The position numbers were made by a program, and so were the translations under genes. 64,000 nucleotides of DNA. Source: Bordetella parapertussis (lineage in GTDB: Bacteria; Pseudomonadota; Gammaproteobacteria; Burkholderiales; SG8-41). Below are positions 1 to 10,046 of the stretch, piece after piece. The notes beneath the pieces are model-generated. The model worked only from the letters and a program-made list of their open reading frames with translations. It did no database searches and had not been told where the DNA came from. The stretch covers positions 45,345 through 109,344 of the forward strand of contig CAMATZ010000014.1 of the NCBI GenBank assembly GCA_945861275.1. The letters run 5' to 3'. Each line of letters begins with the position of its first letter. Positions within the stretch are counted from its first letter, which is position 1.

Positions 1-158
1 TGCGCGCATTCTCGATGCACGCGGCGCACGTGCCCGACGTCAAGCAGCAAGTGCTCAATACCGATGCCGGCGCGACTCAGCCTGCCGCGCGCCGGCTGTT
101 AAAAGCGAGCGACCCCGCGCGCTTGAAGGCGTTGCTCGCAAAACTCAACAGCGCCTGA
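1..158 (+). CDS. C-terminal end of an unidentified protein (5' truncated by window)
   Basis: An open frame enters from the left edge (first full codon at 3) and stops at TGA 156-158. The visible 51 residues are Ala/Leu/Lys-rich and end in a probable helix (KALLAKLNSA). I do not recognise the family from this tail. The next gene starts about 15 bases downstream on the same strand, so the two may be co-transcribed. Confidence 0.55.
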   Translation, partial: RAFSMHAAHVPDVKQQVLNTDAGATQPAARRLLKASDPARLKALLAKLNSA

Positions 159-173
159 TCATGCTGCGTGCTC

Positions 174-575
174 ATGTTGCGTGAGATGACCCGTGTGCGC
201 CAGCAGGACCCGGCATTGCGCCGGCGCTGGTTTCGCGACGACTACTTCGATATATTTACCTGGCAAAACGCGCAGGGCGATGTGGTCGGCTTTCAGTTGT
301 GCTACGACCTGCCCACCTATGAACGCGTGCTGAGCTGGCGGGTCGCGAAAGGCTATTCACACCACCGTGTGGATGGGGGCGAGGCATCGCCCATCAAAAA
401 CCGCACGCCTATCATGGTGCTGGACGGCCTGCTGCCGGTCGCCACCGTGCTGGAAGAATTCGATCGCCGCACTGTCGAACTCGATCCCGCCCTGCGTGTA
501 TTAATGCGCCAGCATCTGCTTGACTACGGCGCGCGAAACCCCAAAGAAATTGACAAGCCGAGGCCGAGGGTGTAA
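174..575 (+). CDS. Small hypothetical protein (133 aa)
   Basis: A soluble protein without signal peptide or membrane segment. The N-terminal third is rich in Arg and aromatics (RRRWFRDDYFDIFTW), followed by a well-ordered alternating region with WRVAKGYSHHRVDGGE and a Leu/Arg-rich helical end. The frame also opens from a GTG at 168; ATG 174 is preferred but neither has a clear Shine-Dalgarno site. It lies between an unknown gene and the metX regulatory leader, and its transcript must end or be read through the metX leader. Function not recognised; coding is supported by composition and by fitting the space between neighbours. Confidence 0.6.
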   Translation: MLREMTRVRQQDPALRRRWFRDDYFDIFTWQNAQGDVVGFQLCYDLPTYERVLSWRVAKGYSHHRVDGGEASPIKNRTPIMVLDGLLPVATVLEEFDRRTVELDPALRVLMRQHLLDYGARNPKEIDKPRPRV

Positions 576-592
576 TGTAAGCTCTTGTTTTA

Positions 593-645
593 ACGCGCCG
601 ATTTGAAATCAGATTGCGGGCGCGCAATAAATCCGGCTAAAGAGA
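593..645 (+). promoter_or_regulatory. SAM-II riboswitch (metA motif) upstream of metX
   Basis: The conserved blocks of the SAM-II aptamer occur in order and with the right spacing: CGCGC (594-598) then GATTT (600-604), TTGC followed by GCGCG (620-624), ATAAAT (627-632) and GGCTAAAGAG (635-644). P1 pairs 594-598 with 620-624; loop bases CGG 617-619 can pair with CCG 633-635 to make the H-type pseudoknot. This class binds S-adenosylmethionine and is known upstream of metA/metX-type genes, where ligand binding hides the ribosome binding site at the 3' end. Here the 3' end (AAAGAG) abuts an ATG of a short ORF rather than metX itself. Identification is by eye against the known aptamer. Confidence 0.85.
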
Positions 646-686
646 TGATGGCGGTTGGTAACAGCCACAACACTCAAACCCGGTAA
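645..686 (+). CDS. Possible 13-codon leader peptide between SAM-II aptamer and terminator
   Basis: ATG ATG at 645-650 follows the AAAGAG end of the aptamer and opens a frame [13 protein letters not shown] that stops at TAA 684-686. The stop lies directly after the 5' arm of the terminator hairpin (676-683). A ribosome reaching the stop would cover that arm, so translation of the leader could favour readthrough into metX. The Shine-Dalgarno spacing is short (0-3 bases), which is the main weakness. A TTG at 655 in the metX frame is an alternative start for an extended MetX. Confidence 0.4.
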   Translation: MMAVGNSHNTQTR

Positions 687-714
687 TTGCGCAAGCTTGC
701 CGGGTTTTTGTTTT
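676..714 (+). terminator. Intrinsic terminator/attenuator in the metX leader
   Basis: AAACCCGG (676-683) pairs perfectly with CCGGGTTT (700-707); the loop contains the small palindrome CAAGCTTG. The run TTTTTGTTTT follows (705-714) and touches the metX ATG at 715. Placed between the SAM-II aptamer and metX it fits a transcription attenuator. Confidence 0.75.
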
Positions 715-1872
715 ATGGATACAACTGCCAGCACGAGCACCCATTCCAGCGTAGGCGTGGTGACGCCGCAACGCGCGCACTTTCGCGAGCCGCTGCTGCT
801 TAAGTGCGGACGTGCGCTTGCGAACTATGAACTCGCCTACGAGACCTATGGCACGTTGAATACCGCGTGTTCCAACGCCGTGCTGGTGTGTCACGCGCTC
901 AATGCCTCGCACCATGTCGCGGGGGTGTACGCGGATCAACCCAACAATGTCGGTTGGTGGGACAACATGATCGGCCCCGGCAAGCCGCTCGATACGCAGC
1001 GGTTTTTTGTGGTGGGGGTGAATAATCTGGGCGGCTGTCATGGTTCTACCGGGCCGTTGTCGATCAATCCTGAATCCGGCCAGCCGTGGGGCGCGGACTT
1101 TCCGGTAGTGACGGTGGAAGACTGGGTCAACGCGCAGGCGCGCCTTGCCGACCACCTGGGCATTCAGCAGTTCGCGGCAGTGATGGGCGGCAGCCTCGGC
1201 GCCATGCAGTGTTTGCAATGGAGCATTGCCTATCCGCAACGCGCGCGGCATGCGCTGGTGATTGCCTGCGCCCCCAATCTGTCGGCGCAGAACATCGCGT
1301 TTAACGAAGTCGCGCGGCAGGCGATATTGACCGACCCGGATTTTCATGGCGGCGATTATTATGCGCACAAGGTGACGCCACGCCGCGGCCTGCGGGTGGC
1401 GCGCATGGTGGGGCACATCACCTATTTGTCCGACGACGAAATGGCCAGCAAATTCGGCCGCACGCTTAAAGCGGGGCGCGTGAATTACAGTTTTGACAGC
1501 GAATTCGAAATTGAATCTTACCTGCGCTATCAGGCCGACAAGTTTTCCGGTTACTTCGATGCCAATACCTATTTGCGCATCACCAAGGCACTGGATTATT
1601 TTGATCCGGCGTTTGATCACGGCGGCGATTTGACCCGGGCGCTGGCGCCCGCGACGGCGGGTTTTCTGGTGGTGTCGTTCACCACCGACTGGCGGTTTTC
1701 ACCTGAACGCTCGCGTGAGATTGTGCATGCGCTGCTGAAAAATAAACGCGATGTCACCTACGCGGAGATCGACGCGCCGCACGGCCACGATGCGTTTTTG
1801 CTGGATGACGCGCGTTATCACAAGCTGGTGGCGGCGTACTTTGATCGCGTGAGCGAGAGCGGTGTTGTATGA
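715..1872 (+). CDS. metX: Homoserine O-acyltransferase MetX
   Basis: Activates homoserine by acylation in methionine biosynthesis; cytoplasmic. The 385-residue alpha/beta hydrolase has the family signature [12 protein letters not shown] near residue 105 and the nucleophile elbow MGGSLGAMQ with Ser160; Asp325 (TTDWRF) and His358 (GHDAFLLD) complete the expected triad. Sequence alone does not settle acetyl- versus succinyl-CoA specificity; many betaproteobacterial MetX proteins use succinyl-CoA. ATG 715 follows the terminator directly and lacks an obvious Shine-Dalgarno site; a TTG at 655 would add 20 residues unlike the family. The stop overlaps the metW start (ATGA), and the leader carries a SAM-II riboswitch, so repression by SAM is likely. 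Confidence 0.95.
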   Translation: MDTTASTSTHSSVGVVTPQRAHFREPLLLKCGRALANYELAYETYGTLNTACSNAVLVCHALNASHHVAGVYADQPNNVGWWDNMIGPGKPLDTQRFFVVGVNNLGGCHGSTGPLSINPESGQPWGADFPVVTVEDWVNAQARLADHLGIQQFAAVMGGSLGAMQCLQWSIAYPQRARHALVIACAPNLSAQNIAFNEVARQAILTDPDFHGGDYYAHKVTPRRGLRVARMVGHITYLSDDEMASKFGRTLKAGRVNYSFDSEFEIESYLRYQADKFSGYFDANTYLRITKALDYFDPAFDHGGDLTRALAPATAGFLVVSFTTDWRFSPERSREIVHALLKNKRDVTYAEIDAPHGHDAFLLDDARYHKLVAAYFDRVSESGVV

Positions 1873-2465
1873 ACGGCATCAGCATCGATCGCGCCGATTT
1901 TGCGGCGATCGCGCACTGGGTCAAAGCCGATGCACGCGTGCTCGACCTGGGGTGTGGCGACGGCGCACTGTTCAAGTATCTTCAGCGCGAATGCGCTATT
2001 TCAGGCTATGGCGTTGAAATAGACGACGCCAACGTGCTGGCGTGCGTTAAAAACGGCGTCAACGTGGTGCAGCGCAACCTGGAACGCGGTTTACGCGAGT
2101 TTGACGATCAATCCTTCGATTACGTGATCTTGTCGCAGACGCTGCAGGCGATGCGCAACGGCGAGCGCATTCTTCATGAAATGCTGCGCGTCGGACGCGA
2201 AGGCATCGTCACTTTTCCGAACTTTGGCTATTGGCGCAATCGCATGCACGTGCTGCGCGGACGCATGCCGGTATCGGAAAATTTACCCTACCAGTGGTTC
2301 GATACGCCCAACATACACTTGTGCACGCTGGACGATTTCGAACGTTTTTGCAGCGAGCGCCGTATCCGTATCCTTGAACGCAAGGTGCTGACCGCGGGGC
2401 GGCCGGTGCATACGTTACCGAATCTGTTGGGCGCTTTGGCTATTTATCACTTCGGCGCGGGCTGA
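1869..2465 (+). CDS. metW: Methionine biosynthesis protein MetW
   Basis: A class I SAM-fold protein, 198 residues, with the motif VLDLGCGDG at residues 24-32 and the family feature NFGYWRNR near residue 115. MetW partners MetX in many proteobacteria and is thought to be needed for full acyltransferase activity. The start codon overlaps the metX stop, which indicates translational coupling. The 3' end overlaps the convergent transporter gene by 19 bases. Confidence 0.93.
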   Translation: MNGISIDRADFAAIAHWVKADARVLDLGCGDGALFKYLQRECAISGYGVEIDDANVLACVKNGVNVVQRNLERGLREFDDQSFDYVILSQTLQAMRNGERILHEMLRVGREGIVTFPNFGYWRNRMHVLRGRMPVSENLPYQWFDTPNIHLCTLDDFERFCSERRIRILERKVLTAGRPVHTLPNLLGALAIYHFGAG

Positions 2466-3733
2466 TACGACGGCGCAGCAGCGTCCGCCAGCCGCGTAAT
2501 ACTGCGTATCAGCATCAGGCCGGGAATCGCGATCAGCGTGCACAACGCGAAAAACCCGCCCCAGCCCATGCTCAACGCCAGCCAACCGGTGGGCGCGGAC
2601 AACAGCACGCGCGGGATACCCATCAGGCTCGACAGCAGGGCGTATTGCGTGGCGGTGAAGCGCCGGTTGGTCAGTGCGCCCATGAAACCGACAAAGGCCG
2701 TGGTGCCGAGTCCGCCGGTGAAATTCTCCAGCGCAATCACCATTGCCAGCACAACGGTGTCGTGCCCCGCATAGGCGAGCGCGACAAAACCCAGCGTGGA
2801 AAGCATCTGCCCGAGGCCGAAAATCCACAGCGCGCGCGCAAGTCCGATGCGCAATATAAGAATCCCGCCGAGGGTGCCGCCGGCAATGGTGGCCCAAAAG
2901 CCGAACAATTTGACCACGGCGCCGATTTCGGTTTTGCTGTAGCCAAGCTCCAGATAAAACGGCGTGGTCATGCTGGCGGCCATGGTGTCGCCGATTTTGT
3001 AGAGCAGGATGAACGCCAGCGCCAGCCATGCGCCGTCGCGTTCGATGTAATCGCGCAGCGGCAGAATAAACGCCTCGCGCAGTGTAGTGGGACTGTCCGT
3101 GGGCAGCAGCGGTTCCGGCGCGAAAAAGGTCACCATGATGCACGCCGCCATGCATGCCGCCATCAGTTGGTACATGAACGCAAACGAAGTGTGGTCGGCG
3201 AGGATCAGTCCGCCGCCGCCTGCGAGCAGCATGCCGACACGGTAGCCGTTGACGTACAGTGCCGCGCCCAGGCCCAGCTCGTTATCGGAGAGACTCTCGC
3301 GGCGGTAGGCGTCAATCACAATATCCTGCGATGCCGAGAAAAACGCGACGATCAGCGACGCCACGGAAATCCACAGCAAATGATCCGGCGTGGGGCGCGC
3401 CAGACTGAGCGCCGCGAGCGCTGTTGCCAGCGCGAGTTGCATCAGCATCAGCCAGCCCCGCCGCCGGCCACAACGCGCCCAGACGTAGCGGTCGAACAGC
3501 GGCGCCCACAGAAATTTCAGCGTGTACGGCAGCCCGACCAGCGCGAACAGGCCGATCGATGCCAAATCAATGCCGCCCTCTTTCAACCACGCCTGCAATA
3601 CCGAGCCGGTGAGCAGCAGCGGCAGACCCGACGCAAACCCCATCAGCAACGCGATCAGCATGCGGCCACTCAACATGGCCGCCAGCGTTTCGCGCCATGT
3701 GGGTGGTGTGGTAGCGGGTTTTTCCACGATCAA
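2447..3733 (-). CDS. ampG: AmpG-family muropeptide MFS transporter
   Basis: A 428-residue inner-membrane protein with about 12-14 hydrophobic segments starting near residue 20 (MLIALLMGFASGLPLLL, typical of AmpG). AmpG imports anhydro-muropeptides for cell-wall recycling by proton symport. The TTG start overlaps the stop of the upstream nuclease gene as TTGA, which argues for this start; a GTG at 3727 is possible. The pairing xthA-ampG on the minus strand is a short operon. The last codons overlap those of metW on the other strand. Confidence 0.85.
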   Translation of the reverse strand: MIVEKPATTPPTWRETLAAMLSGRMLIALLMGFASGLPLLLTGSVLQAWLKEGGIDLASIGLFALVGLPYTLKFLWAPLFDRYVWARCGRRRGWLMLMQLALATALAALSLARPTPDHLLWISVASLIVAFFSASQDIVIDAYRRESLSDNELGLGAALYVNGYRVGMLLAGGGGLILADHTSFAFMYQLMAACMAACIMVTFFAPEPLLPTDSPTTLREAFILPLRDYIERDGAWLALAFILLYKIGDTMAASMTTPFYLELGYSKTEIGAVVKLFGFWATIAGGTLGGILILRIGLARALWIFGLGQMLSTLGFVALAYAGHDTVVLAMVIALENFTGGLGTTAFVGFMGALTNRRFTATQYALLSSLMGIPRVLLSAPTGWLALSMGWGGFFALCTLIAIPGLMLIRSITRLADAAAPSYQPAPK

Positions 3734-4506
3734 AGCGTGTAGTCGTAATCGATGGTGAGCGGCGCGTGATCGGAGAATTTTTGGTCTTTGTAAATCGCCA
3801 CGCGCCTGGCAGTGGCAGCGAAGGCCGGTGTGGCGATGTGGTAATCAATGCGCCAACCGACGTTTTTGGCATAGGCTTGTCCGCGGTTCGACCACCAGGT
3901 GTATTGTTCGGGGCGATCATCAATGCGGCGGAACACGTCCACCCACTTTAGATCGTCAAATACCCGTGTAAGCCATTCGCGCTCTTCGGGCAGGAAGCCG
4001 GAGTTTTTGCGGTTGCCGCGCCAGTTCTTGAGATCGATTTCCCGGTGTGCGATATTCCAGTCGCCGCACACCACGATGTCGCGGCCACTGGCCCTGAGTT
4101 TTTCTAGATGCGGATAAAATTTTTCCATGAAGCGAAACTTGGATTGCTGGCGCGACTCGCCGCTGGAACCCGACGGCAGATACACTGAAATCACCGACAG
4201 TTTGCCGAAATCCGCGCGCAGGTAACGGCCTTCATCGTCGAACTCGCGTACGCCGAACCCGACGTTAATCGCCGCCGGCTTTTGCCGGCTATAAAGCCCC
4301 ACGCCGCTGTAGCCCTTTTTTTCGGCATGGTGAAAATGTCCGTGGTAACCCGCCGGGGCGAGCATTTCAGCGCTCATGTCGGCCTGCTGCGCCTTGATTT
4401 CCTGCACGCACAGTATGTCGGGCTGGTGTTTGGCCAGCCACGGCAAAAAGCCTTTGCGCCCGGCCGAGCGGATACCATTCAAATTGAGGGAGGCGATGCG
4501 TAGCAT
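3730..4506 (-). CDS. xthA: Exodeoxyribonuclease III (AP endonuclease)
   Basis: A 258-residue endonuclease/exonuclease/phosphatase-fold enzyme for base-excision repair. Motifs in order: SLNLNGIRSA (residues 6-15), the metal ligand in VQEIKAQ (Glu36), CGDWNIAHREIDL mid-protein, and the terminal SDHAPLTID with the catalytic His. The longer open frame begins at 4563, but residue homology starts at MLRIASLNLNG, so ATG 4506 is chosen. Followed by ampG with a four-base overlap. Confidence 0.93.
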   Translation of the reverse strand: MLRIASLNLNGIRSAGRKGFLPWLAKHQPDILCVQEIKAQQADMSAEMLAPAGYHGHFHHAEKKGYSGVGLYSRQKPAAINVGFGVREFDDEGRYLRADFGKLSVISVYLPSGSSGESRQQSKFRFMEKFYPHLEKLRASGRDIVVCGDWNIAHREIDLKNWRGNRKNSGFLPEEREWLTRVFDDLKWVDVFRRIDDRPEQYTWWSNRGQAYAKNVGWRIDYHIATPAFAATARRVAIYKDQKFSDHAPLTIDYDYTL

Positions 4507-4599
4507 AGGTGTGGTGGAGTCGATAACGGTGGTCTTAGAAGAACAGCATAGTGTCAACCGCAAGCGGGCTCGTGCGCTATTGCAAGCAACGGACGGCGC

Positions 4600-4618
4600 T
4601 TGCTGGCACCGTTATAAT
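4600..4618 (+). promoter_or_regulatory. Candidate sigma-70 -10 element for the 4731 gene
   Basis: A perfect TATAAT lies at 4613-4618, 112 bases before the ATG at 4731. No good -35 hexamer sits 16-18 bases upstream (the best is ACGGAC at 4589-4594), so the call rests on the -10 alone. Confidence 0.35.
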
Positions 4619-4730
4619 GACCGCAATTCACGTAAACTGCCATGCTCCCACGTGAGGGGCCGAAAAGGCAACTGGGGCAACCGCGCCGGCACTGCCCCAT
4701 TTTGAAACATTCGATAGCGAGAGGTAGATT

Positions 4731-5381
4731 ATGAGTCGTTCTGACATACACCTGACTGTGGCTGGCATTCTGATGCTCGCGCTTGGCGCGCCGCTTGTTC
4801 ACGCGCAAAAAATTGTTTGCTGGAAAGACGCTGCGGGCAAGACAGTGGGTTGCGGCGACAAGGTCCCGCCTGAATACGCCAGCGGCGCCACCAAGGAGCT
4901 CGACAAGCAGGGCAACGTGCGCAAAACCGGCGAGTCCGTGGACGAAATGACCAAGCGCCAGGCGCGGGAAAAAGAGCAAGCCCGGGTGAAAGCGGAAGAA
5001 GACAAGCGCTTGACCGAGCAAAAGCGCCAGGATTCCGCTCTGCTCGACACCTTTAGCAGCGAAAAAGAAATCAATCTGAAGCGTGATCGCGAACTGCTGG
5101 CGCTGAACAACCTTATTACGCAGCAAAATGCGGCCTTGAAGGTCGCGAATGAGCGCCTCGCGGAGGGCAAGAAGGGCGCGGCGGCCACCACGAAGGAAGA
5201 TGCGGCGCGCGCCGACCGTGATCAAAAGCGCATTAGCGGCGACATTGCCGCCAACGAAAAAGCCAAGACCGATATCACCGTCAAGTATGCCGAGTACCGC
5301 AAGCGTTTTGCGGAGTTGAAGGGCACCGCGCCCGCAGCGGAAGTCAAAGCGGCTGCGCCAGCTGTAGCGGCCAAAAAATAA
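4731..5381 (+). CDS. Exported coiled-coil protein with DUF4124-like N-terminus
   Basis: 216 residues. An N-terminal signal peptide ends in LVHAQ (cleavage near residue 25). The next ~30 residues (KIVCWKDAAGKTVGCGDKVPPEY) resemble DUF4124, a short periplasmic domain found at the N-terminus of many betaproteobacterial exported proteins. Residues ~60-200 are charged Lys/Glu/Arg/Ala heptads, a long coiled coil with a conserved-looking ALNNLITQQNAAL stretch, and the C-terminus is an Ala-rich tail. ATG 4731 has GAGAGG upstream. It stands alone between a divergent xthA and a convergent gatB. Molecular role unknown. Confidence 0.8.
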   Translation: MSRSDIHLTVAGILMLALGAPLVHAQKIVCWKDAAGKTVGCGDKVPPEYASGATKELDKQGNVRKTGESVDEMTKRQAREKEQARVKAEEDKRLTEQKRQDSALLDTFSSEKEINLKRDRELLALNNLITQQNAALKVANERLAEGKKGAAATTKEDAARADRDQKRISGDIAANEKAKTDITVKYAEYRKRFAELKGTAPAAEVKAAAPAVAAKK

Positions 5382-5420
5382 TAACAACTACCGCGCACTA
5401 CCCCAGCGGCCAAGCCCGCA

Positions 5421-6869
5421 CTACTGCGCCAGCTTGCGTTTCAATAGTTCGTTAACCTGCTGCGGATTGGCGCGGCCCTGGGTTGCCTTCATCGCCTGAC
5501 CGACCAGCGAATTGAATGCCTTTTCCTTGCCGGCTTTGTAGTCCGCGACCTGCTGGGCGTTGGCTCTGATAACTTCATCGACGATTTTCGCTATCGCGCC
5601 GGCGTCGGATATTTGTTGTAAGCCTTTGTTTTTAATAACAATATCTGCTGCATCTGGCGCATCAGACGTGCCTGCCCAAATCGCCTCAAAAACTTCCTTG
5701 GCGGTATTCCCGGATATCGCGCCTTCAGCAATGCGATCGATCAGCCGCCGCAACTGTGCGCCGCTGATTTTACTTTGAAGGATTTCCAGGCCCTCTTCAT
5801 TGAGCCGCGCGTTGAGTTGCCCGGTAATCCAGTTCGCGCACAGCTTGGCTGTTCTCGCGTCCGCATCGCGCGCGGTGGCCTCAAAATAATCCGCCAGCTC
5901 GCGGCTGCTGGTGAGCATCGCCGCATCGTAGGCGGTGATGCCATAACGCGCGGCAAAACGTGCCTGCTTGGCTGGCGGCAATTCCGGCAGCGTGGCGCGA
6001 ATTTCTTCGAGGGTGGCTTCGCTGATCTCCAGCGGCAGCAGATCAGGATCGGGAAAATAGCGGTAGTCGTGTGCGTCTTCCTTCGAGCGCATCGAGCGCG
6101 TTTCGTCTTTGTCCGGGTCGTAGAGGCGCGTTTCCTGGCGGATGGCGCCGCCGTCTTCGATGACCTCGATCTGGCGCCGCACTTCAAACTCGATCGCGCG
6201 TTCCAGAAACCGGAATGAATTGAGGTTTTTGATTTCACAGCGCGTGCCGAGCTTGTCCGTGCCGGCGGGCCGCACCGAAACATTGGCGTCGCAACGAAAC
6301 GAGCCTTCCTGCATATTGCCGTCGCAAATGCCGATCCAGCGCACCAGCGCATGCAACGCCTTGGCGTAAGCCACGGCTTCGGCAGACGAGCGCATGTCGG
6401 GTTCGGTGACGATTTCCAGCAGCGGCGTGCCCGCGCGATTCAGATCGATGCCGGTCGCACCGTGGAAATCTTCGTGCAGCGATTTGCCAGCGTCCTCCTC
6501 GAGATGCGCGCGCGTCAGCTGCACGGTTTTTTCCGTAGCGCCGACGTGAAAGGTGAGCGATCCACCCTCGACTATCGGCAACTCGTACTGGCTGATTTGA
6601 TAACCCTTGGGCAAATCGGGGTAAAAGTAATTTTTGCGCGCAAACACCGAGCGGCGATTGATTTTCGCGCCTACCGCCAGCCCAAAGCGTATGGCCCGTT
6701 CCACCGCGCCCTTGTTAAGCACCGGCAGCACGCCGGGCAGGGCGATATCCACCGCGCACGCCTGCGTGTTGGGCGCGGCGCCGAACGCCGTGGACGCGCC
6801 GGAAAATATTTTTGAAGCGGTGGATAACTGCGCGTGAGTTTCCAGGCCGATGACGGTTTCCCAGTTCAT
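5421..6869 (-). CDS. gatB: Asp/Glu-tRNA amidotransferase subunit B
   Basis: 482 residues; starts [15 protein letters not shown], the usual GatB N-terminus, so ATG 6869 is preferred to the longer frame from 6920, which reads through repeat DNA. The cradle domain carries [14 protein letters not shown] near residue 80 and the C-terminal YqeY-like tail ends [11 protein letters not shown]. With GatA and GatC it transamidates mischarged Glu-tRNA(Gln) or Asp-tRNA(Asn) in the cytoplasm. Last gene of gatCAB; an inverted heptad element separates it from gatA. Confidence 0.96.
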   Translation of the reverse strand: MNWETVIGLETHAQLSTASKIFSGASTAFGAAPNTQACAVDIALPGVLPVLNKGAVERAIRFGLAVGAKINRRSVFARKNYFYPDLPKGYQISQYELPIVEGGSLTFHVGATEKTVQLTRAHLEEDAGKSLHEDFHGATGIDLNRAGTPLLEIVTEPDMRSSAEAVAYAKALHALVRWIGICDGNMQEGSFRCDANVSVRPAGTDKLGTRCEIKNLNSFRFLERAIEFEVRRQIEVIEDGGAIRQETRLYDPDKDETRSMRSKEDAHDYRYFPDPDLLPLEISEATLEEIRATLPELPPAKQARFAARYGITAYDAAMLTSSRELADYFEATARDADARTAKLCANWITGQLNARLNEEGLEILQSKISGAQLRRLIDRIAEGAISGNTAKEVFEAIWAGTSDAPDAADIVIKNKGLQQISDAGAIAKIVDEVIRANAQQVADYKAGKEKAFNSLVGQAMKATQGRANPQQVNELLKRKLAQ

Positions 6870-6888
6870 CGCGTTGCTCCAAGTAAAG

Positions 6889-6972
6889 CGTGAGGCGTGA
6901 GGCGTGAGGGGTAACTCCAAGTCGTCAATCGACCGACGCTTTTCACCTCACGCCTCACGCCTTACGCCTCAC
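6889..6972. repeat. Inverted heptad element (GTGAGGC type) between gatA and gatB
   Basis: Left arm: three tandem GTGAGGC/GTGAGGG heptads (6890-6910). Right arm: the inverted heptads CTCACGC, CTTACGC, CTCAC (6947-6972). The unpaired core is about 35 bases. The right arm supplies the last two sense codons and stop of gatA. It is a sequence variant of the GTGAAGG family found elsewhere in the window. Confidence 0.8.
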
Positions 6973-8422
6973 ATCCCGAAGGGATGCGCTGATGCCAATC
7001 CGTCGCCAGCTGATACTGATGCGCCACATTCAGCATGCGCGCTTCGGCGAAATAATCGCCGATAATTTGCAGCCCCACCGGCAGGCCGCCGCTGTCGAAT
7101 CCGCACGGGATCGACAGGCCCGGCAACCCCGCCAGATTGACCGCAATGGTATAAATATCCGACAGATACATCTGCACCGGATCCGCGGATTTTTCGCCGA
7201 TTTTAAACGCGGTGGAAGGACTGGTCGGCCCCATGATGACATCGCATTGCCTGAACGCTGCGGTGAAATCCTGCGCAATCAGCCGCCGCAGTTTTTGCGC
7301 GCGGATGTAGTAGGCATCGTAGTAGCCGTGCGACAACACATAAGCGCCGATCAAAATTCGCCGCTTGACCTCTGCCCCAAAGCCTTCGGCGCGGGTTTTT
7401 TCATAAAAGCTGGTGAGATCGGCATAGTCGGCGGCGCGATGGCCGTAACGCACGCCGTCATAACGCGCCAGATTGCTCGATGCTTCCGCCGGCGCCAGCA
7501 CGTAATACACCGGCACCGACAGCGCCATGTTGGGCAGGCTGACATCCACGATTTCGCAGCCCAGCTTGCGGTATTCCGCGATCGCGGCTTCGACCGCTTT
7601 AATCACGTCCTGCGACGCGCCGGCGGCACAAAACTCACGCGGCAATCCGATGCGCAGGCCCGCCAGCGGCCTGGCGAGATCCCGTGTGTAATCCTCGGTC
7701 TCGCGTTGCAGGCTGGTGGAGTCGCGCGCGTCGAAACCCGCCATCACATTCAGCATCAACCCCAGGTCGCAGGCGGTGCGCGCCATCGGCCCACCCTGAT
7801 CCAGGCTCGAGGCAAAAGCGATCATGCCGTAGCGCGACACCACGCCATAGGTGGGTTTCAGACCGCAGATGCCGGTAAAGGATGCCGGTTGGCGAATGGA
7901 GCCGCCGGTGTCGGTGCCGGTGGCCGCGGGCGCCAGCCGCGCCGCTACTGCCGCAGCCGAGCCGCCCGAACTGCCGCCGGGCACGCGCTTGACGTCCCAC
8001 GGGTTGCGCACCGGGCCGTAAAACGAGGTCTCGTTCGACGAGCCCATGGCGAACTCGTCCATGTTGGTTTTGCCCAGATTCACCGCGCCCGCCGCGTTGA
8101 AGCGCTCAATCACATGCGCGTCATAGGGCGACACAAAATTTGACAGCATCTTCGAACCGCAGGTGGTGCGCCAGCCCTGCGTGCAGAAAATGTCCTTTTG
8201 CGCAATCGGCACGCCGGTCAGCGGCTGCGCCCTGCCCGCGGCCCGCTGCGCGTCGGCGGCGCGCGCCTGGGCCAGACTCTTGTCAGCATCGACGCTGATA
8301 AAGCAATTGAACGCAGCATCGAAGCTGTTGATTCTATTGATATAAAATTGCGTAACTTCGACGCTGGAGTAATTTCCGGCGGCCAGCCCGTCAGCCAGTT
8401 GGAGGAGTGTTGCGTGTTGCAT
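6962..8422 (-). CDS. gatA: Asp/Glu-tRNA amidotransferase subunit A
   Basis: A 486-residue amidase-signature enzyme that releases ammonia from glutamine for the GatB reaction. The Ser-cisSer-Lys triad is visible at the family spacing: Lys76 (VPIAQKDIF), Ser151 (VPGGSSGGS) and Ser175 ([10 protein letters not shown]). ATG 8422 gives [13 protein letters not shown], a normal GatA start; the frame extends upstream without homology. The last codons (CEA, stop) are written by the adjoining heptad repeat. Located between gatC and gatB. Confidence 0.96.
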   Translation of the reverse strand: MQHATLLQLADGLAAGNYSSVEVTQFYINRINSFDAAFNCFISVDADKSLAQARAADAQRAAGRAQPLTGVPIAQKDIFCTQGWRTTCGSKMLSNFVSPYDAHVIERFNAAGAVNLGKTNMDEFAMGSSNETSFYGPVRNPWDVKRVPGGSSGGSAAAVAARLAPAATGTDTGGSIRQPASFTGICGLKPTYGVVSRYGMIAFASSLDQGGPMARTACDLGLMLNVMAGFDARDSTSLQRETEDYTRDLARPLAGLRIGLPREFCAAGASQDVIKAVEAAIAEYRKLGCEIVDVSLPNMALSVPVYYVLAPAEASSNLARYDGVRYGHRAADYADLTSFYEKTRAEGFGAEVKRRILIGAYVLSHGYYDAYYIRAQKLRRLIAQDFTAAFRQCDVIMGPTSPSTAFKIGEKSADPVQMYLSDIYTIAVNLAGLPGLSIPCGFDSGGLPVGLQIIGDYFAEARMLNVAHQYQLATDWHQRIPSGCEA

Positions 8423-8478
8423 GATGCGCCTAATAGTTGTGGGTTTCCCCCACCCCATCCTGTGTTCTGTTCGATGAC

Positions 8479-8787
8479 CTATTCGATCACTTTAGGCACC
8501 AGGTAAAGCCCTGCGCCGACCTCGGGCGCGAGTGCCTGAAAACGGCTGCGCTGGTCAAGTAAATCGACAGCGTCCGCGGCTTCGGTGACGGCATCGATGC
8601 GCAGACGCTGCCCCAAGTCCTGCGCGTGCGACATGGGTTCAATCGCGCTCACATCCACCGCCTCCATGGCGGCGATCAATTTAAAAATACCGGTGAGCTG
8701 CGTGTGCGTGGCGGCCACTTCGTCATCGTTGATCGCGATGCGCGCCAGATGCGCCACGCGCTTCACGTCGTCCACAGTCAGGGCCAT
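8479..8787 (-). CDS. gatC: Asp/Glu-tRNA amidotransferase subunit C
   Basis: 102 residues, the normal GatC length, starting [19 protein letters not shown] and containing the conserved [15 protein letters not shown] turn. GatC stabilises the GatA-GatB complex. It is the first gene of gatCAB, divergent from mreB across a 154-base spacer that must hold both promoters; no convincing hexamer pair was picked out there. Confidence 0.94.
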   Translation of the reverse strand: MALTVDDVKRVAHLARIAINDDEVAATHTQLTGIFKLIAAMEAVDVSAIEPMSHAQDLGQRLRIDAVTEAADAVDLLDQRSRFQALAPEVGAGLYLVPKVIE

Positions 8788-8920
8788 AAAATTTACCGGA
8801 AAATTCTACAAAAAGCCGAGTGCCAAGAGTATCATAACGACCCATCAATCGCATGTGATACGGTGCGCGATTCATGGCACGATTCATTGCACGATTTGAC
8901 CTGTGATTCACCCCGTGTAA

Positions 8921-9982
<1,062 letters not shown>

Positions 9983-10046
9983 GCCGCCGCGCAACACACG
10001 CTGCAGCGCCTGCGCCCGCGCGTAACTGTTCCCTTCCGCTCGAGCG

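Noticed and set aside
655..714. MetX starting at TTG 655
   Set aside because: Adds 20 residues not typical of MetX and places an intrinsic terminator inside the gene; kept only as an alternative.
2645..3742. Plus-strand 365-codon frame opposite ampG
   Set aside because: Highly charged, Gln/Arg-rich translation typical of an antisense shadow of a membrane protein gene.
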